From NCBI GenBank assembly GCA_020726505.1, contig JAHLEZ010000009.1:2542001-2606000 (forward strand): a stretch of DNA of 64,000 bases, in the 5' to 3' direction. Of this stretch, positions 22,424 to 33,976 are shown piece after piece. The notes beneath the pieces are model-generated. The model saw only the letters and a program-made list of their open reading frames with translations, was not told the DNA's origin and did not search any database. The position numbers were made by a program, and so were the translations under genes. This DNA comes from Leptodontidium sp. MPI-SDFR-AT-0119 (Eukaryota > Ascomycota > Leotiomycetes > Helotiales > Leptodontidiaceae). The first letter of the stretch is position 1. Every line of letters starts with the position of its first letter.

Positions 22424-25400
22424 CTACGGCGTCGTGCCCATTTCAACCGCCCGTGACAGCAGTGTCCGATTAGACGCATCTTTTAAATCGGCCTTAACCT
22501 TGCTAGTCTCGAGCAGTAGCTTAACGATGACCTCGTGCCTATTATTAATAGCGTACAATAGCGGCGTGCGATGGTACGTATCCTCCGCGTCGACCTTGGC
22601 CTTGCCAGTCTCAAGTAGTAACTTAACGACGGCCTCATGCCCGTTCTCAGCTGCCCACGATAACGGCGTGCGATCGTCCTCATCCTTCGCGTCGGCCTTA
22701 ACCTTGCCAGTCTCAAGTAACAGCTTGACGATGGCCTCGTACCCGTACCTAGCTGCCCACGATAGCAGCGTCCGATGGTAACTATCATGCGTGTCCTCAT
22801 TCTTAACCTTCAAATCGACCTTAACCTTACCAGTCTCGAGTAGCAGCTTAACGACGGCCACGTGCCCATTCTCAGTAGCGTACCACAACGGCGTCTGATC
22901 GTACTTATCCTTCACGTCGGCCTTGAACTTGCCAGTTTCGAGTAGCAGCTTGACAACGGCCTCGTGCCCTTTCTTAGCTGCCCACGACAGCGGCGTCCAA
23001 CCGTTCTTATCCTTATCCCTTAAACCGAGCTTGACCTTGCCAGTCTCAAGTAGTAACTTAACGACGGCCTCGTGCCCGTTCCCAGCTGCCCACGACAGCG
23101 GCGTGCGATCGTACTTATCCTTCGCGTCGGCCTTGACCTTGCTGGTCTCGAGTAGCAGCTTAACGACGGGCTCGTGCCCGTTCTTAGCTGCCCACGACAG
23201 CGGCGTCTGACCACGCCTATCCTTATCCTGTAAATCGAACCTGACCTTGCCGATCTCGTGCAGCAGCTTAACGACGGCCTCGTGCCCGTTCCCAGCTGCC
23301 CACGACAGCGGCGTGCGATCGTTCTTATCCTTCGCGTCGGCCTTAACCTTGCCGGTCTCGAGTAGCAACTTAACAACGGCCTCGTGCCCGTTCTGAGCAG
23401 CGTACGACAGCGGCGTTTGACCGTCCCTATCCCTATCCTCCGCATCGACCTCGGCCTTACTAGTCTCGAGTAGTATCTTAACGACGGCCTCGTGCCCGTT
23501 CTTAGCTGCCCACGATAGCGGCGTGCGATTGTCCTTATTCTTCGCGTCGACCTTGACCTTACCAGTTTGAAGCAGTAGCTTAACGACGGCCTTGTGCCCG
23601 TTCTGAGCAGCGTACGACAGCGGCGTTTGACCGTACTTATCCTTTAAATCGACCTTGACCTTACCAGTCTCAAGCAGCAGCTTGACGACGGCCTCATGCC
23701 CGTTCTGAGCAGCGTACCATAGCGCCGTCCGATCGTCCTCATCCTTTAAATCGACCTCGACCTTACCGGTCTCAAGCAGCAGCCTAACGGCGGCCTCGTG
23801 CCCGTTCTGAGCAGCGTACCATAGCGCCGTCCGATCGTCCTCATCCTTTAAATCGACCTCGACCTTACCAGTCTCGAGCAGCAGCCTAACGGCGGCCTCG
23901 TGCCCGTTCTCAGCTGCCCACGACAGCGGCGTCCGACCGTATTGACTATCCTTCAAGTCCGGATCGACACCATCTTTCGCAAGTAATAGCTTTACCACCG
24001 CATCGTACCCGTTCCCTGCCGCCCACGATAATGGTGTTAGACCGTATTGATTCTTGAGAGTGCGTGGATGTTTTTCTCCAATCGCTTTCTCATAATCCTT
24101 TATTGCTTCTCGGAGCTTTTCTTCGGCCCCTTTATACTCTCCCAAGTCTCCTAATACGAGTGCAACGTTCCATGTTTTAGTCGCCTGGTCCGAATGATCT
24201 CCGAACTCTGCTTTTGAATGGTCTGGTCCTTGGATATTCTTTATTAAGACTTTGTATTCTTCTTGATCTTGCGACTCTCCCAAGGGCTTCTCCCACTCCT
24301 AGACAAGTAAGAAGTCACGCGGGAAGTATGCCATCGATTTAGACAGTTCTGACAGTCCAAAACTTCTACCCTTGTTTAAAGGAGTAGCCGCAATCACAAC
24401 GACGGCAAAGTGATCCTTGCACTGCCTAATGATCGTAGGCTTTGAAGCTCCTTGTAGAAGGCAGACGATGTTATACTCTCGGATAGATTTTGCCGATGCT
24501 TGAAGAGTCCATTCCATCTTATCGCCTAAGTGCCACGCTGCGTTTTTGGATGTGATAAACATATTTTGTTTGTCATCGCTTGTTACTGAGGATACCTGGC
24601 CAAGAATGCAGCCCTTGCTCTTAATCACCGCCCTTTGGCTAGAAGTCTCCACGAATACTTCTTTACCGAGAACGAACTTGACAAGTTGCTGGAATAGTTC
24701 TTCCCAGGAAATCTCGTAATCGGGCTGTAAACCAGCCTTTTTAGGATCGTTAGAGCTTATACCAAGCAAAGCATACACCTTATCGCGGGGATCAGTAGCT
24801 TTACGAGCATGAAACATGTCTATTAGCTCGGCTAAAGAACGTATATTTAGGGAGAACATCTCTGGCAAACTTGACGTATGTTTGGGTCGGAGACCAGCGC
24901 GCTCCATTAGGTAGATAACTGAAGGGAGAGTCTGCAATTTCGGAGAAGCCGTATAAGAGAGGTTTAGGGATTTTACTCTTAAGCAGAATGCATATCCGTC
25001 AATAGTTGTAGAGCCACACATTATTACGATATGTCGAGCTGCGGCAACTTCCTGAAGCACTTAAAGTAATTATATTAACCCGATAACTATAGCTAGGAAT
25101 TTGTTCCTTACCCAGATACGTTGGAACCATCGGTTTTGAAGCAAATCGAGTATTGCTTGCTGCTTTATCTCTTTCTTCGAGCATTCCGTAAGCTCTTTAT
25201 TAGCAGCAAGTTGTATATCCTGAAGTGCTTCCGTTATCTCTGCTGCTTGCTCTCCGAGCTAAACAATAACACGATGTGCGTTGCTATAGATCTTTGCCAT
25301 AAGCTGGACTTGTTGTTTCCGTTCTTCCATTTCTCTTTGATTAATGCAAATAGCATCTACCCATATGAATCGTTCTAAGGTGTGATCTCGGAGACGTAAT

Positions 25401-25648
25401 AGCGCAGCGTGTAGGTTTACCGTGACCTGAAACCGATTCTTATTAACGTAGATAGACAGAGTCTTGTCTGGGTGTCCCCATACGTAGGATAAAGCCTCGT
25501 ACAAATGAGTTCGTGGACTTGATCTCTGTAGAGAATAGTTGCAAAGCTCGCAATGTAAAGGTGCAGCCTCGTCCTTATTTGGTAACAGTCGAAGCAAACG
25601 AATATTGTCGCCATCTGGTGAAAGCAAAGAATATGGGTAGGAAGACAT
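22424..25648 (-). pseudogene. HET-TPR-ankyrin (NLR-like) gene, broken by two TAG codons
   Basis: Exon 1 from 25648 encodes a HET domain: YEALSYVWG near residue 50 and IWVDAICINQREMEER near 95. Codon 130 (25261-25259) is TAG in HRVIV-stop-LGEQ, where HET proteins have Trp; the frame then continues to NRWFQRIW. The intron that follows (GTAAGG...TTTAAG) leaves the frame one base short before LQEVAAARH, unless the later acceptor at 25051 is used. A second TAG (24301-24299) separates this part from one TPR-like unit (GEYKGAEEKLREAI) and about 16 ankyrin repeats of 34-38 residues (TPLSWAAENGHEAVVKLLLE type). In the last repeat a one-base loss in GAAAATGGGCAC turns ENGHDAVV into a premature stop. 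HET domains trigger incompatibility cell death; ankyrin arrays sense ligands. Otherwise open over 3 kb, so decay looks recent. Confidence 0.85.
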
Positions 25649-26379
25649 GGCACAAGATATTGCAAATCAAATGTTGACTTGAGATTGTTCCGATAACCTG
25701 GAAGAAGGAGGGAGAGGCTAGCAGAGTATCCTCAAAGGTAGGTGTGTCTCAGTCGCAAGTGCGGGGTCGTGAGCAGCACGTGATTTCCCGCGCACCCAGA
25801 CTAGGTCTTGATCAATCGCTTGCCAGCCCTGCCGCTGAGCAGTAGCAATGCCAGCTGCGTGACTGCCATTATACTATAATTTCTAAGACAATGGGCGATA
25901 TGCTTGACGCTTGCTAGTCACATGATACATCGCTTGCCCCTGTCTGGTAGCTGTGGCTGAGAATCTTCTAGCGGGTGTGGATGGGAAGGCGATTTTGTAA
26001 GCCTCTTCAACGCAGTTGTTTAACAACCAGGAATGCGAATGCGCGACGCCAAAGTTAATCAAAAATATTATCGCCGAAGCCTTCACGCGCAGGCAATGAT
26101 TCTAGGTACGCACATTGACTAGAAGAAACGTTCCAGGATAATATCATGTCTGGAAGGTGTGTGAACATAGAAGAGAGTTTGTAGAAGCATATAGCGTCCA
26201 AATGAAATCATTCAGAATAATAAGTCTAAAATGTGAGGATTTGGGTCGAGGTATGTATTAATTTTAGATACAAGACACTACTAGATATTGTACGACAACT
26301 TGGAACTTCGTAAGAGACTCGAAGATTCTCCCACGCGCAGGCGGTAGCCAGGCGCTTTTCACTTCCAACGACTACTTCT
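25649..26379. other. Intergenic, nothing certain
   Basis: Upstream flank of the HET gene. A 67-codon minus-strand frame (26086-25883) begins with a hydrophobic MKASAIIFLINFGVAHS, but I cannot support it as a gene. Confidence 0.4.
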
Positions 26380-26999
26380 TCGACCGCCTCGGATCGCAGG
26401 GAAACCGAGGCCCATGAGCGCTGGCAGACCGCGAAATGAACCAGTTCAAGGGCCGCATATTCAATATTGAACAAGATCCGCAGGACATTGACGCGTTCAA
26501 CAAGAATCTGGAAAGAGCCGTCGAAACGGGAACTGGCGAGGCAGAGTTGCTCAACCCCTTGAAACAGGTAAGCTTGAACGTACACCAAACCTTTCTACGT
26601 AAGTTTTTTGTTTGTTTTACACTATGCAGCCTCACTGACGATACAATCGAGTAGGTTATTTCCGTATTCAAATACATTAACGAAAGACGGGCCAACACTG
26701 TTCTACACAGCAACCGACAGGGGCTTCTTGATGCTTCAGAGACCCTCTCCAATGAAATTCCGGAGCTTGTTGCTTTTCATGCTATCCACAATGAGTTCGA
26801 TGCAGATTGGTACGAAGCACGAACACAACGGGCACGCAACTGGGTCTTGAATCGCATTCTCGACATTATAATTGCTTACAACATAGCTGAGAATAACGGG
26901 CACATCCTAGCAAACGCACAGTCAGTTCTGCTTGAGATGGATCTGATGTTTGCCCAGCTGAGTGATATCAAGCCGCCCCTAGGATCTAATGATGATTGA
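26380..26999 (+). pseudogene. C-terminal fragment of a large secreted-type fungal protein (possibly class V chitinase)
   Basis: From 26436 the frame reads FNIEQDPQDIDAFNKNLERA and GTGEAELLNPLKQ, then a GT...AG intron (about 26567-26654), then VISVFKYINERRANTVL and EFDADWYEARTQRARNWVLN, ending at TGA 26999. The helical segments resemble, from memory, the C-terminal regions of long fungal class V chitinase-like proteins, but no catalytic DxxDxDxE motif is present here. An in-frame stop lies just before 26436, so this is an N-truncated remnant. Confidence 0.4.
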
Positions 27000-27673
27000 T
27001 GAATAGGAGGAGAATGTGGCACCGGAGGAATTCAAACAGATGGGCTACTTACAATCCTCAGTTAGGATGCCCTTAAGGTCCATAATACCAGAATGAAGTA
27101 TGGCTCCAAACACTCTTTACACTGTGTCGCCTGCTACGCTACATAGTAGCAATACTTTAAGAATGTTCATTCTTATACGGCTGATGTTTACATGAAGCAG
27201 CTCATCCGATCCTTCGGCTGTTGGCCCGTATGCAGACTAGCTCAGGGGTATTGTAGCGACTCGGTCTTGTCCAACGAGACATCATGTGCGCGTGTAACTT
27301 TTGAACACCTATAACCTGTGGGTGAAGAAAAACATCCTACCTAGGTTTGCAGACGGGGGCAAAAATGCCGAATCTCGCATCAGTGTACTTCAGAACTTGA
27401 CGAGTAATATTGGTCCTGAAGCCCTGTGTTGTTTACCTTGCTATATGCTGGCAATTGGCACTGTGGGGCGACAAAACAGGCTTTACGTACCGTAAATTAC
27501 GCGAGGCTAGTCGGGCCGTCCAGCCCATGTCGCTGCGCGGTATATAAGCAGGTGATTCTTCCAATATCAACCACAACTCCCATCTTCACCATCAATCCCA
27601 ACCCGCAACCCGCAACCCACGCACCACATAACAGAACATAACATCTCCCTAGGCAAACGACAAACTCGTAGTA
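27000..27673. other. Promoter region of orphan gene
   Basis: No gene recognised. A TATA-like gtatataagc lies at 27540-27549. CAACCCGCAACCC-type simple repeats lie at 27598-27620, just before the start at 27674. Confidence 0.4.
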
Positions 27674-28501
27674 ATGGGCAACGATTACGCCTCTTGTCCA
27701 ACATGGACCGCCGAGGAAGCAAGAGATGAGTCGTATGGTCACATAATCCGCGGCATGAAAATCTCCTCCTTCCCAAAATTCGGCTTCGTTATATACCGCT
27801 GCACATACAGCAACAACGCAGCCTGGACCGAACTTCTTTCCCTCATCAAACAAGAAGCCCAGGCCTGTATCAAGAAACTTGGACCGGGGCGCGACTGGCT
27901 AGGCACGCATCTAGAATGGACGATAGTCGAGGATCCGACGTTAGACGGTGTCTCGCAGGAAGAGGTGAAGGGCCGCTTCGATAGGTGGTCTGATGAGATT
28001 GTGGATGAGTCTGAGCGCACGAGTACGAATATCTTGAGATGGTTGCCACGGTTTAATTTCTGCGTGGTGGTGGATGAGAAGTGCCTGGCGAGCATGGAGA
28101 AGTCGAAATTGAAAACTGAAGCTGAGGCGGGAGGGGTTGGGAAGACACCCCCTGTGTTTGTGGTGCTGATGAGGGCCAAGAGGGGGTTGCCGACTTCGAT
28201 GGGTGGAGGCGGATCGAATCAGAGACGGCGTATTCGGAGACTGAGCGATGGTGATTCTGTTGATGAGACGAAACAGGATCTTGAAGACGAGGAGAGGATT
28301 ATGAGGGAGACGGAACAGGAAGAAGAAGAAGAAGAAGAAGCTGGGCAGAGAGGTGATACCCCTGTAGAAGCCCACGAAGCCACCTGGATGTATGTAGAGC
28401 CGAGATATCTACTCTCTCTCTACAATATCATGCAGGCTGATTCGGGCTGGGAGCTCTTCTACGTTCGGCCGCCAGGGGTTTATGGGAGGGACGAGGTCTG
28501 A
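27674..28501 (+). CDS. Conserved-looking fungal protein of unknown function
   Basis: Single open frame of 275 codons with a good start context after CAA-rich leader. The first half looks globular (KFGFVIYRCTYSNNAAWTEL, then RWLPRFNFCVVVDEKCL and PPVFVVLMRAKRG). A low-complexity acidic stretch (EQEEEEEEEAGQ) from GAA repeats follows, then a conserved-looking tail TWMYVEPRYLLSLYNIM. Proteins beginning with an ...YGFVIYRCTY... core are, as I recall, widespread as hypothetical proteins in ascomycetes, often species-rich families. No signal peptide or membrane segment. Function unknown. Confidence 0.65.
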   Translation: MGNDYASCPTWTAEEARDESYGHIIRGMKISSFPKFGFVIYRCTYSNNAAWTELLSLIKQEAQACIKKLGPGRDWLGTHLEWTIVEDPTLDGVSQEEVKGRFDRWSDEIVDESERTSTNILRWLPRFNFCVVVDEKCLASMEKSKLKTEAEAGGVGKTPPVFVVLMRAKRGLPTSMGGGGSNQRRRIRRLSDGDSVDETKQDLEDEERIMRETEQEEEEEEEAGQRGDTPVEAHEATWMYVEPRYLLSLYNIMQADSGWELFYVRPPGVYGRDEV

Positions 28502-29560
28502 AGTTGATACGGGAGCTCTAGAAGATGGTACCGTGAGAATTCATGCCATAGTGTTGCCCAGGAAATTCTGCTCGAGCTGACGAGCAAACGGAGAAATGAA
28601 GTTATAACCTACCATTAGCTTTTGTGCCATTGACTCACCTCCATTGCGAGCCTACATTTACGCTTATTACTGTCATCAGACCGGCATAGTCTTGGATGCT
28701 GCTCTTCTCATGAATCAAGCGGCTTCGAAGGGAGGTCCTGGCGAATGCCTCCTTGATGGGCTTACCGCTGGTGGCGTTGATACCTCCGAGGAGAATTCTG
28801 ACGGCAAAGGGGAAATGGCTTGAAGTTAATCTAGTGGGCTTCGTGTTCTAGACATCTAAATGAGTTGGGAGGTCGAGGCTGCAAAGTTTCTTGCCAATTG
28901 ACTGTAGAAGGTGAGAGTCTTACGGATACTTACTATCGATAATCGCACGAACAGCACTCTTTCCTCTGCCGATGCGCAACTCATCCACACATTTACAATG
29001 CATGCCATAGTCCTCCTTAGACTAAAGAACGTATCAACCCCAGACTACCCCGCGAGCGTTATAATGTGGCGAACATTGCAGAACTTTTACCAATGATATA
29101 TAACGGAGACGAGAAGCGCCGAAATCTCAGTTCTCAAATTCAAGCTACTAGACGACCCCGGCAAGCTCGAAAAGGAGTTCTTACTACCTGGAGGCGATTT
29201 GCAGCGCTTTTAGACATTAAAACAATACATCTTAGACCGCTTCTGGGCTGTATTGAACATGAATGGTGGAGCAGCCAGGTTCAGAATACTAATCACACCT
29301 CTGCAACTGGCTGACGAGCTCGCTTTTCATAGTTCACAGGCACCTGGGTGGAATGGTGTAAACGCAACAGCCTCTGCTCTTCTGGCCAGTCCCCTACCAG
29401 CTTCCAATCTTGAAAATATCAGAGTGGCTGCTGATCACCAGCTACCTGCCACCGCAGTCACGCGAAGATACTACGAACCTCCTTCTCCTTGTACTCCTCT
29501 CTTTAGACCAGACAACAATGGCACCACAACACCGTAGGCGCGCTCAATACCAGCCCAAGT
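28502..29560. other. Gene-poor stretch
   Basis: Several short plus-strand frames (28911-29096, 29253-29537) without recognisable domains. Possibly decayed coding sequence leading into the next relic. Confidence 0.35.
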
Positions 29561-30513
29561 GAATCATGTTAGCCACCAACCTCTAAAATCGATCAAAGAT
29601 CCATCGCCGCCTCACCACAACAGCATGTGGATGAACGTTACTACGGGCGTTTTTAAGACATCGAGAACGGCAAATGACAAGAAAAGGCTCAGGGATAGGG
29701 CTATAGAACTTGTAATATAGTTAGCCAAGGGTGCTGACCTTGTTAATGTTTATACTAATATATGTATAGATAGCTGGACGAGAGGATGTAGAAGTAGAAG
29801 AAGATGAAACCACGGGAGGGCGGAGGCGGGTATACCCAGATGCTGGCGGGGCTGTGGTCGATAAATATAGCGCAAAGGGACTAGTGGCAATCACTGCTCA
29901 TGGCTTTCCTGTTTAGCAAGTTGACACAGGGCAGGGAGTAATAAGCGAACCCTACGCGGAACTGACCATCGGAGTTGGGCAGACATGCCTAATTCATGGA
30001 AGTTCCACGGTACTATATTACAAGCCCCGAAAGGTCTCCGTTTCAGATCAAGCTCCTCGACCATCCCAACCGGGAACGGCTCCTAAGCCTGGAGAATGCA
30101 CTCATGAACTAGAAAAGTCCCCTTCATCGCCTGCCGAGATCACCATCAGACTTCAAGTAGATGAGGTAGGAAAATTCAGCGCGCCCTACGACTTCTCCGT
30201 CTAGAGACCCAAAATCAAAACCACCGAATTTTTCGCCTGGTTCGGAGGTCAAACAGGTCGTGGTGGCGCAAATGGCCCACAGCTTCTAGCCTTTACTCTT
30301 AAAGATGCAATGCCAGACCGAACATCGCTCAACATTCCAATACTCAACGAAGACGATTTCCGTTGGACGAGGAAGTATATTATGACGCAGTTTGACAAAG
30401 CGAAGTCTTTCATGCCAGGATTGAAGAACTTTACGGTTTTAGTCACCGATCCAAAGTGGGTTTCTCCTCCTAGGAGAAGAACACTCTCAGAAGCTGCAAA
30501 ACGAAACTTGTAA
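29561..30513 (+). pseudogene. Decayed hypothetical gene
   Basis: Plus-strand reading contains RRVYPDAGGAVVDKYSAKG, a stop, GVISEPYAELTIGVGQTC, a stop, then TTEFFAWFGGQTGRGGANG, LLAFTLKDAMPDRTSLNIP and FDKAKSFMPGLKNFTVLVTD. The continuity of frame and composition across two stops argues for one former gene. I do not recognise the family. The stops (TAG after FPV and after DFSV) are compatible with CAG or TGG to TAG. Confidence 0.5.
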
Positions 30514-31257
30514 CTAAACCGTCTCTGGATCTAGAAATGGAAAGCCATCTTTTGGAGGGAGTCAATTCCAACCCAGGCAAGCGGCTCTTGGAACCGAGTA
30601 ATTTTGGTTCCGCTGGCGATGGCTGTTGTGAGAGAATAGAAAATATTGACTCTCATGTTGCGCTTCGCAACAGTAGCATACACCACACAAATCCGGCTGC
30701 GGGGGGAACGCAAGAAGTGCTACACGGTTCCTTGGGACATTTTTCATGCAAAGAAGGTAAAGTAATGGACACACTGCACCTATTCGACTACGAGTGGGCT
30801 GTAAGATATATACCATTGAAGAGAGGAAAAGCCTCACGGGCGGGGCGATTCTTTTCACTTGATCATGGGACGCTTTCTCAAAAGACGAACCAACCACAGA
30901 CCTTGCGAAGATGCAGTCATGATTGAGGAGCGAAGCACGAGAGAGGATAGCGAGCAAGGATACGTATACATTATCCAGAAGCAGACCAGGTTAGTTCAAT
31001 TTACAGTCCAGCTTGAGGGCCAAATTCTGTCACAAACATTCAATGCAAAGGGGTGGTATGAGGTTACAATCCACGCACTTCAGAGCTTAGCTGAGAACTC
31101 GTTGTATCTTTACTAATGACATCGTTTGACGCTCGGAGCTGTGCTTGACATGCTTGCACTTGAAATGCGATAGTAACAGATTCCATTCAGAGGATAGTCT
31201 CCCGTTATTGCGAGTCATGTTTCGTGACGTTAGACATCAGATGCTAACAGCTATTAA
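30514..31257. other. Gene-poor stretch
   Basis: A 129-codon plus-strand frame (30537-30926) overlaps a 131-codon minus-strand frame; neither shows a recognisable domain or clear gene structure. Confidence 0.35.
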
Positions 31258-32351
31258 ACCGAACGAACTCAAGTTCAAGAGAGAATTCAAAAGTTGAAAT
31301 CCCAATTCGAATTTTACACCGTAAATGCCATGGATGACAAAACCAATCTCGTAGATTTGCTCGTGAATATCCCGGATCTCTGGGCAGAGCTCATAGCAAT
31401 GCTGAAGCCATTGGACATTGTCAGTGTGAGAAATTGAGTAGTACTCAATAACAAACTGAGTGCTACTCAACTCAACTCAACCAAAATCTTATGCTACTCT
31501 ACTCAACTCAATAGCTAATGAGTAGTATTGAGTAGATTATTGAGTAGAATCACGTGGTTTTAAACTATAATGCCTAATTGGCTAAAGAGGGAAAAAACTA
31601 TAATATCACAGATCTGGGGCTCAAGGTTGAGGTTAAAGAGGTCCTATTAAGACAATTCTAAGCTAGAGAGTTTAGGACAGCTAAATCCGAGGCTATATGC
31701 ACCGTGTGTAGTCACGTGGTGCGGCAAGTGTCCGACTAGCGCTCTAATAGGTAAAAAGGGAAAGAGATCCTAAGAATTTGTTTTATATTAAAGAAAAGTA
31801 GTTTTTATTGTTTGCTTTAATTTAAACTACAAATTACATTAGATTTTAATATTTAGATTAGAAGTTTTATTTTCTTATTAAGAATATTTTATTCTATATA
31901 ATTTTATATGTAGCGATCACGTGTTCACTCAATAGTATTGAGTAGTTGCTCACTGCTCAATTCAATAGCTTAGTCATAGCACTACTACTCATACTCAACT
32001 CAATACTACTCAATACTACTCAATACTACTCAATAACTACTTAAGTAGTTGAGTATTTTTTTTCTCACACTGGACATTGTGGCTTTGGTGAGGGCGACAG
32101 GGTTCAGGCCCATGCCGAGCAAGTTGGAACAGAGGTACTTGCAACCATGGCGGCATATATTTTGCTCTCTTGACTGGGTAGAAATGTTGCTGCGATCAAT
32201 TCCTGGTTACACCGTCACAACCATTGGCAAAGACCTAAAACGGCTTGACGACGCAAATAAAACGTGGAACAACTTTGATGCAACTGGACTAAGACTCCTT
32301 ATAGTAGTCACACTAAATAAGGCTCTTGAAGATTTCTTAAGGTACCTGTAG
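31258..32351 (+). pseudogene. Hypothetical gene interrupted by a hAT-type MITE
   Basis: The left part (31258-31421) reads VQERIQKLKSQFEFYTVNAM and IPDLWAELIAMLKPLDIV. The right part (from 32081) reads ALVRATGFRPMPSKLEQRYL, then WRHIFCSLDWVEMLL and GLRLLIVVTLNKALEDFL, to TAG at 32349. Removing the MITE and one target copy keeps one frame across the junction. The start of the gene is not visible (a TAA precedes 31258). Helical, F-box-protein-like in style, but I cannot name it. More decayed coding debris continues to about 33630. Confidence 0.65.
31414..32080. mobile_element. hAT-type MITE, 651 bp, with 8-bp target duplication GACATTGT
   Basis: The element 31422-32072 starts CAGTGTGAGAAA and ends TTTCTCACACTG (perfect 12-bp terminal inverted repeats). 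It is flanked by GACATTGT at 31414-31421 and 32073-32080; an 8-bp duplication is the hAT signature. The interior is AT-rich with many direct and inverted ACTCAACTCAATA / TGAGTAGTATTGAG words near both ends, and carries no transposase. It depends on an autonomous hAT elsewhere. Confidence 0.92.
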
Positions 32352-32359
32352 CGAAGCTT

Positions 32360-33640
32360 ATGATCGATTCCATCGACACAACAGTCGCGTGGAACCGTGT
32401 CGACGACACTCACGAAGTACTGCCAGATGTTGACTTACACCCTGAGACAGTGGTCTTATTCCTAACCAAACGCCATTTCAACTACTCCTCTAGATCAAAG
32501 ACCTACGTCGACTTAGATCTCAACTGGACGAACCATCTATTAGAACCAATTAGAGCTAGACTCTATGATGAACAGATAAGTGAAGACCTCACCATTCTAG
32601 ACCTGCCAGCAGGATTAGCGTTTCTCCCGCTGTTTGACCGGCCACCACCAGCCTTGCCATCACCAACTGGTAACCTTACGCAGTCATAGTTTAGGACCTA
32701 TCAAAACTTATAGCGCACTTATGTTACCGGTGCTGATTTGCTGCCATCCGGCTGTGTGCCAGCCGCAAGTTTGGAAGCTTATAACCTCATGCAAGACGTG
32801 CCGCCCCTCCCTCAAGATCTGCACAAGAAGCAAATCATCACAGGACGGGCGTTGTGGCACGTACCAAGCCCCGAACTCCCCAAGTCTTGTAGGGGTCCGA
32901 AGTATGATGACGATGAGGTCTGGAATCCCGAGCATGTTCACGGTGTCAAGAAGACATCCTATCTTTGGACAGATAACTAAATGTGGAATATCTTCGCGAC
33001 CTGACTTTCGTCACTGCGCTACTGGTGGACAACCCTCAGAAAATTCTCCGGTCTCGCCATACTCACATTATACTAGTCATACATTTATCTGTACGACTTG
33101 TCGAGATGCAAAAGAGACGTATACAATATTCGTCAACGATCTTATCGCCTCTCTTTACCGAAGACGTTAGACCTCAATCTAGCGATATTATCATTCATCT
33201 TGGCCATGCCTCAAAGGAGCTCGTTAGATGGCTTCGCGCCGTTCTTGCACAAGGTTCGGAATGGTTTGTGAAGGGCCGTATGCCACCTTGGACGCACACT
33301 ATGAAGGAGACACACGCTTTATAATCGTTACGACTCTACCATTTACAGAATTCGGAAATGAGAAGCCTCCTTCTAGGAAGGCCGCAGACCTTCTAGTCGA
33401 GTTCTGCGAGTTATATACTTTTCAGTCTCAGCCCATAGCGGCCTTTCTTCATGTTACCATTTCACAACGAGCGTGGCCTTCAGCCTCAACTTCCCATGCC
33501 GAGCATCGCTGTCAACTTCACACCCAATCATTTAATCAATCCCTTGGTCATCAAATCCCTTGGCCGCAGGCCAAAATTTACTCGAATACAGGCGCCACGA
33601 CTTCGCATACCTACGACAGGATATAATTTGCTTGAGATTC
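32360..33640 (+). pseudogene. Decayed hypothetical coding debris
   Basis: Consecutive plus-strand frames with protein-like composition and shifts: VLPDVDLHPETVVLFLTKRH, then QDVPPLPQDLHKKQIITGRA, WNPEHVHGVKKTSYLWTD, and later GDTRFIIVTTLPFTEFGNE. The segments follow one another on the same strand as the MITE-split gene and may be its continuation. Family not recognised. Confidence 0.4.
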
Positions 33641-33976
33641 CGTCGACTGCTTTCCCTGTGTGTAATGATATCAGCTTACATACGTTTAACTAGGAAAGTT
33701 TCCTCCTCTCACCAAGAGTAGTCCCATTTTTAGTGAAGGTAATTCCTTTGTCAAAGTCAATGTGGCATCCGACTACGTCTCAGTCCCGAATGTTTCGCCG
33801 TAAGTTGTCCCTGTTCCCGATTTCGCAAAGAGTTTGCCGTCATCTCCGTGATATCCCCACGACAAAGGGTGCAATCCAGGAATTGCATCGAGGGAAGTAT
33901 ATCCACTACAGAGCCCTAACCCAATCCTACTAGAACGCTACAAGTCAGCTACGCATTGCTAATTTGAAAGGCGGAT
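33641..33976. other. Intergenic, nothing recognised
   Basis: Between coding debris and the 3' end of the ankyrin gene. No features seen. Confidence 0.35.

Noticed and set aside
22434..23445. Serine- and arginine-rich frames in and opposite the HET-ankyrin gene
   Set aside because: Out-of-frame or antisense readings of the ankyrin repeats.
25883..26086. Possible small secreted protein with hydrophobic N-terminus
   Set aside because: Only 67 codons with no conserved Cys pattern or gene context; could be chance.
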